64,000 nucleotides of DNA, from NCBI RefSeq assembly GCF_051020985.1, contig NC_135010.1, forward strand, positions 5,826,001 through 5,890,000. Reading direction: 5' to 3'. Under the pieces are notes generated by a model. It had not been told where the DNA came from and made no database searches. It saw only the letters and a list, made by a program, of their open reading frames with translations. Of this stretch, positions 61,701 through 64,000 are shown in pieces. Numbering within the stretch: position 1 is the stretch's first letter; each line of letters opens with the position of its first letter. Source of the DNA: Nomia melanderi. Taxonomy: Eukaryota; Arthropoda; Insecta; Hymenoptera; Halictidae. The position numbers and the translations under genes are program-made.

Positions 61701-63759
61701 TAATTAAATGCATTGAAAACAAATCACGCCCTTATTTGTTATTTAAACGTTGTAGAACAGAATGTTCTGTTTGATTTTCTTCTCTTAAATCCGCTCGCTC
61801 GTGCGACCACAAATTCGTTCAAATTATTTATAAACACCGGCCGTCGTTGTCTTCGTTTTAGCATTCAATCATCCGAGCATTTCACGTGCAAATTAATCGC
61901 GGTCCCATTGATCCATTATCGATGTTATTAGGAGACAGCAGCGCGTTAACATTCTATAATACAAAGCCGCGATAAAATCGAGGTCGAACGATTCGAGCTT
62001 CAGCCTCGTTAGTGTCTCCCTCCCCTCGACACAGAAGGGAAGAAAATTAGCCGGTGAATCGATGCGGAGCTGTTTCGAGCGGAAACGATCTCAGACGTGT
62101 CGCGAAGATCCGGTGAACAGTCACAATGTAAAGTCGAACTCGCACAGTCGCGCTTTGAACGTGCATTTTCAGATGATTCTTTCTCATCGAATGCGAAAGA
62201 TGGAAGGAGAATTGATTATGGGAGCCACTCGATGGTTAATTAACCCTTTGTCCTATGATCTCTTTCCCAGCAGAGCTAATTTAATGTTCATAATTCATTA
62301 GAAAGCATTACAATAAATAACAGAAAAATAACATTCAACTCAGTCTTGAAATTGCTAACTGACATTTATGTATGTTAAATTCTATTTGAAATCTTCACCA
62401 CGTCAACCTTTAGGGGTTGATTAACCCTTTAACCTATAATATCGTGTCAGACTTGCGACAAAAATTTGAAACTGTATTTGACAAATCTAAGTGTTATTTG
62501 TTTTATTTTAAATGTAAGTATTGCTTTTCTATTATCAATCGTTAATCTTTTAAGTAAACGTAGATATAGATTATAAATTATTCACGATAAAGTAACTTTT
62601 TACGTACTAATTAAATTGTTGCTTAATACTGTGTAAGTATTGATCATAGTTAAGAAATAAATCAGAGGGCAAGGGTTAACCGTGCTTTTCGAATTTGTCA
62701 AAAATTGTATCGTTCTCGAAATAGTTGATTGACTTCTAATTTGTAATATTTAAAATAGATTTCTGTATTACTGCGTTTAGTGTCAGGAAGGTGCAAACAT
62801 TCTTTTGACCACATAGACATTGCAATGATGATAAGATTAGTTTAAGAATATAGAATTTTATGCATTTCATATAATCGTTAGATGCAAGTTGCACTTGTAA
62901 TAACGAACTAAGATGTATTCTACTATATTTACTTGAAGTTCCATTTAAAGAGAAAGTTGAAGGATTAATGTACACTATTGCATCACTTTTCTCTACTTTC
63001 TATTTTGTAAAGTTAATCGATTTGGCCAAAGACTGGCTTTACATGAAGAATTCAGAAGCCAAACGGTGTACACTGCCATTTTAAACATTTAAAGAATTTT
63101 TTTATTATTAAAACTTTCGTTGAATAATACAATTATTAGACATAGGATCTTTATTCAAAATAAAAGCGTCTGAAAATAATATAATGCACCAAGGCTTAAC
63201 CAGAAACTGATTTCTTCTTTGCAGAATTTGAATATGACAAAATCTGCAGTTTAATAATTATATATGTTACTACCTTCGTACTTAAAAAGTCTGCAATAAT
63301 TCTACTACACGTAATTATTTATTTAGAACTTCTGCTCATAGAAAACGGTGATAAAACATGTTAACCAACTCCATATGACATATTCTAGTACCTTAGTGTT
63401 ATTATAATATTATTTTAATAGATATTTATCATAAAACTTTTATTTTTGCATTACCATACAAACATCTCAACAAAGAAAAACAATGAAACTTTTACCCAAA
63501 CTTAATAGAAATTGACTTTATTTTCTTTATTAGCCACAATGGATGTTCATTTCAGCTCTGAAACAGAGATGAGAACAATATTTACACCTCGAATGAATCA
63601 TCTACAATTCACATTCAAAGTGTAAAGTGTAAATTCGACTTAAAATCGCGAGGCTCAATGACATTCGCAAGGAAAAGGAAACGCGAATCTTCAAGTGGTA
63701 CTCACCTGAGGCTCTGATCTTCCTCCAGCTGGTGCCAACTCGAGCCTCTCCGACACCGC
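34892..63759 (-). CDS. Appl: Amyloid precursor-like protein, 5' partial
   Basis: Fourteen exons: 63759-63706, 60117-59986, 55183-55057, 51557-51467, 49360-49230, 38484-38265, 37616-37406, 37122-36940, 36526-36455, 36282-36092, 35964-35804, 35709-35444, 35247-35101 and 35002-34892. They give 698 residues plus stop. Domains in order are: E1 growth-factor-like (EILEYCKK, ITNIVE, GWCKPGR, RCLEGPFQSDALLVP), copper-binding subdomain (MLLPCGISLFSGVEFVCC), an acidic Asp/Glu linker (exon 38265-38484) and the helical E2 (MKDWSDLEEKYQ to MLERYPDLSAKIGRLMDDYV). A 16-Gln tract follows, then one membrane segment (FTLAFAGIALMAAAVVGVAVF) with a basic stop-transfer sequence KRRNAR. The cytoplasmic tail ends GYENPTYKYFE, with the YENPTY endocytosis and adaptor motif. 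No Kunitz exon is present, as in other invertebrate APPs. It is a neuronal type I membrane protein in synapse and axon maintenance. The signal-peptide exon lies beyond 64000. Confidence 0.96.
35537..35584 (-). repeat. Poly-glutamine tract in Appl
   Basis: Sixteen consecutive Gln codons (mixed CAG and CAA) in the exon between E2 and the membrane segment. The CAG runs make length polymorphism likely. Confidence 0.9.
37729..37757. repeat. (TA)n microsatellite in Appl intron
   Basis: About 14 TA units, followed by a duplicated AAAAGCTATATAT word on both sides. Confidence 0.85.
39230..39830. repeat. Diverged tandem array, period about 150 bp
   Basis: Four units each carry CTCGTCTAATCAAAATCCAATAT-like words (near 39260, 39412, 39572 and 39718), followed by TTTATTTAGAACATATT, TTTCAAAGGAAATGC and GTGTTCCCAGAGAATACAAT variants. 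The units are well diverged, so the array is old. Confidence 0.7.
39840..40330. other. CpG-containing block in Appl intron
   Basis: Unlike the surrounding AT-rich intron, this stretch has many CpG dinucleotides (for example GAGCGCGCGGCGCG). It holds an 80-codon minus-strand frame at 39839-40081 with no recognised homology. It could be an enhancer or an internal promoter. Confidence 0.3.
40790..43280. repeat. Compound tandem array, periods about 210 and 155 bp
   Basis: Units with CCACAAAACGCAGCTCC variants recur near 40830, 41263, 41470, 41691, 41895 and 43253. From 42450 to 43130, five units carry TTTTCTACAATAATTCCATT followed by CATCC(A)TTCTCAAAATCCGTAG (near 42453, 42611, 42744, 42902 and 43054). 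The two unit types share a CATTGA(A/T)(A)CC...CATC segment, so they are probably related. No coding potential was seen. Confidence 0.7.
43250..44290. promoter_or_regulatory. CpG-rich block, candidate internal promoter or enhancer
   Basis: About 1 kb that is much richer in G, C and CpG than its surroundings, lying in the large Appl intron next to the tandem array. Frames of 138 codons (+, 43295-43711) and 109 codons (-, 43354-43683) are Arg-rich translations of CpG-rich DNA without domains. A donor-like GGGGTGAGC is at 43710-43718 (+). It may drive a short Appl isoform or a noncoding transcript, but there is no direct proof. Confidence 0.35.
46692..46927. repeat. TTAACACGTT-family repeat copy
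   Basis: It begins TTAACACGTTAAGCACCACA and follows the order of the 18333 element: TTTTCTGTACAGTTATC, TTTGGCAAAG, CACTATTATCAACTTAG and a trailing TCATCGATGACTGA. Similarity is moderate. Confidence 0.5.
48734..49151. mobile_element. hAT-type MITE in Appl intron
   Basis: A 418-bp element with inverted termini: CAGAGTTGGGCAAAACGTAA at the left and the complement of TTACACGTTGCCCAACCCTG at the right. The match extends through TCTGATTACA. Flanking octamers TACACGAC and CGCACGAT agree at five central positions, consistent with a decayed 8-bp target duplication. CAGRGTTGGGCAA termini are typical of hAT elements. The interior is AT-rich, without a transposase frame. Confidence 0.75.
49707..49947. 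mobile_element. TTAACCCTTTGC-family piggyBac-type MITE
   Basis: A 241-bp element with TTAA at both ends, inverted termini TTAACCCTTTGCACTAGATG and TTCCGAGTGCAATGGGTTAA, and interior words shared with 8105-8343 (AAACAGCTTTGTTTCTTAAT). It lies in the intron between Appl exons 49230-49360 and 51467-51557. Confidence 0.75.
51001..51193. mobile_element. MITE with 28-30 bp terminal inverted repeats
   Basis: The left end CTTACGTATTATCCGGTCTA (continuing CCTTCGTTTG) is mirrored at the right end by CAAACGAAGGTGGTCGGTAT and then AATACGTAAG, with two or three mismatches. Total length is 193 bp. Target duplication was not clear, so the superfamily is not assigned. Confidence 0.65.
53400..53890. repeat. 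Decayed minisatellite, TTTTCCTCCATTACCAT-like unit
   Basis: Pyrimidine-rich words such as AAAATTTTCTTCG, TTCCATTAACATCAAT, CATTTTCTTTCGTTATCCTC and TTTTCCTCCATTACCATTA recur irregularly about every 50-60 bp in an Appl intron. Confidence 0.45.
54567..54850. repeat. Partial copy of the 17229-17632 repeat
   Basis: Shared sequence includes AAAAAATTATGAAACTTTGTG, GGATTATTCTGAGAACGGTA and ACAAGACTGCGAAGTAAAAC, in the opposite order of strand to 17259-17632. The second inverted arm is missing here. The open frames at 54610-54898 come from this repeat. Confidence 0.65.
55496..55713 (+). mobile_element. TTAACACTAA-type MITE, copy A
   Basis: A 218-bp TTAA-flanked element starting TTAACACTAAACCTACCGAG and ending GTCTGGTAGGTTTAGTTTTAA. 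The interior has AACAGATATTTCTGTG-related words and AGAAATCAGGAATGGGTCAT. It pairs with copy B (55738-55964) in the opposite orientation. Confidence 0.75.
55738..55964 (-). mobile_element. TTAACACTAA-type MITE, copy B (inverted)
   Basis: A 227-bp TTAA-flanked element, inverted relative to copy A. It reads TTAACACTAAGACCATCAGA at the left and CTGCTCGGTAGTCTTAGTGTTAA at the right. The spacer to copy A is 24 bp. The internal GATAACAGATGTTTTTCTGA matches the copy in the RGK intron (8042-8795). Confidence 0.75.
57180..57650. other. CpG-rich block in Appl intron
   Basis: GC- and CpG-rich stretch (GTCGCGTCGCACGCG, GATCGGCGCGCGCC and others) between exons 55057-55183 and 59986-60117. The overlapping minus-strand frames of 62 and 79 codons have no domains. 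It is a possible regulatory element. Confidence 0.3.
57667..57920. mobile_element. TTAACCCTTTGC-family piggyBac-type MITE
   Basis: A 254-bp element with TTAA at each end: TTAACCCTTTGCGCTCGATG at the left and GGCGAGTGCAAAGCGTTAA at the right. Inside is a short tandem of GAATATT (57793-57825). Confidence 0.75.
57793..57825. repeat. (TTGAATA)n microsatellite
   Basis: About five copies of a 7-bp unit, GAATATT, inside the MITE at 57667-57920. Confidence 0.8.
59730..59951 (-). repeat. TTAACACGTT-family repeat copy, minus strand
   Basis: Reverse complement of the family at 18333 and 46692. It ends (plus strand) AACGTGTTAA at 59942-59951 and shares ATTCTTTTGTGGCGAAGATA and CACTATTATCTACTTG on the minus strand. 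It abuts Appl exon 59986-60117 by only 34 bp. Confidence 0.6.
60484..60541. repeat. Two copies of the palindrome ACGAGTATACTCGT
   Basis: The perfect 14-bp palindrome occurs at 60484-60497 and 60528-60541, 44 bp apart, in an Appl intron. It may be the subterminal part of a DNA transposon or a protein-binding site. Confidence 0.6.
62421..62678. mobile_element. TTAACCCTTT-family piggyBac-type MITE
   Basis: A 258-bp TTAA-bounded element with ends TTAACCCTTTAACCTATAAT and AGAGGGCAAGGGTTAA. It lies in the Appl intron upstream of exon 59986-60117. It has no coding capacity. Confidence 0.6.
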
Positions 63760-64000
63760 CTGCAATGCAGAAACCACGGTGAAATTCAGCACGCGTGAAA
63801 CACTACGCCGCTACGAGTTGACTTTCCTCCGGCGTCACTCGTATACTCTCTCGAAATTTTTCACGCGTCTTTTTATTCGTTTTATTCGAGAAATGTTCAG
63901 CTACCGCAGCTATAGGATAACGGCACCTAATATGGAACACCTGATTTGTAAAGCTTGTCAAAACGAGAGATATGCATTTTTTTCAATGAAACTTGCATCA

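Overview
This 64 kb window is nuclear DNA from an insect, most likely a hymenopteran and probably a bee. The inference rests on the AT-rich background, short introns in housekeeping genes, very long introns in a neural gene, and six recognisable animal proteins. No bacterial operons, rRNA, tRNA or CRISPR were seen. The species cannot be named from the sequence alone.

Layout, left to right. 1-6612 has no recognised exon and holds AT-rich repeats, a mariner-type MITE (2574-2787) and short tandem duplications. 6613-12459 (+) carries the three 3' exons of an RGK-family small GTPase; the exon with its P-loop was not found and is presumably to the left. Its first visible intron contains a nested stack of transposons (7273-8807). 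12460-19490 is gene-poor, with two pogo/Tigger-like MITEs, long inverted repeats and a glycine-rich coding remnant. 19491-28957 is a compact cluster of four complete genes: MPC2 (+), PPWD1 (-), the N-terminal acetyltransferase san/NAA50 (+) and hormone-sensitive lipase (-). They lie as tail-to-tail and head-to-head pairs. 28958-34891 is a 5.9 kb gap rich in simple repeats; it probably holds the lipase promoter and the Appl 3' untranslated region. 34892 to the right edge (-) is the amyloid-precursor-like gene Appl: 14 coding exons over 29 kb, with the signal-peptide exon(s) beyond the window.

The genes do not form one pathway. MPC2 (mitochondrial pyruvate import), hormone-sensitive lipase (fat mobilisation), PPWD1 (spliceosome-associated cyclophilin) and NAA50 (N-terminal acetylation, sister-chromatid cohesion) are broadly expressed functions. 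The RGK GTPase (calcium-channel and cytoskeletal regulation) and Appl (neuronal membrane protein) are typical neural genes with large introns.

The most notable non-genic content is a dense set of small TTAA-flanked (piggyBac-type), TA-flanked (mariner and pogo) and hAT-type MITEs, some nested or in inverted pairs. There are also diverged tandem arrays and a CpG-rich block inside the largest visible Appl intron. All exon limits come from reading splice sites and reading frame by eye. For each gene the joined exon length keeps one open frame to the stop.
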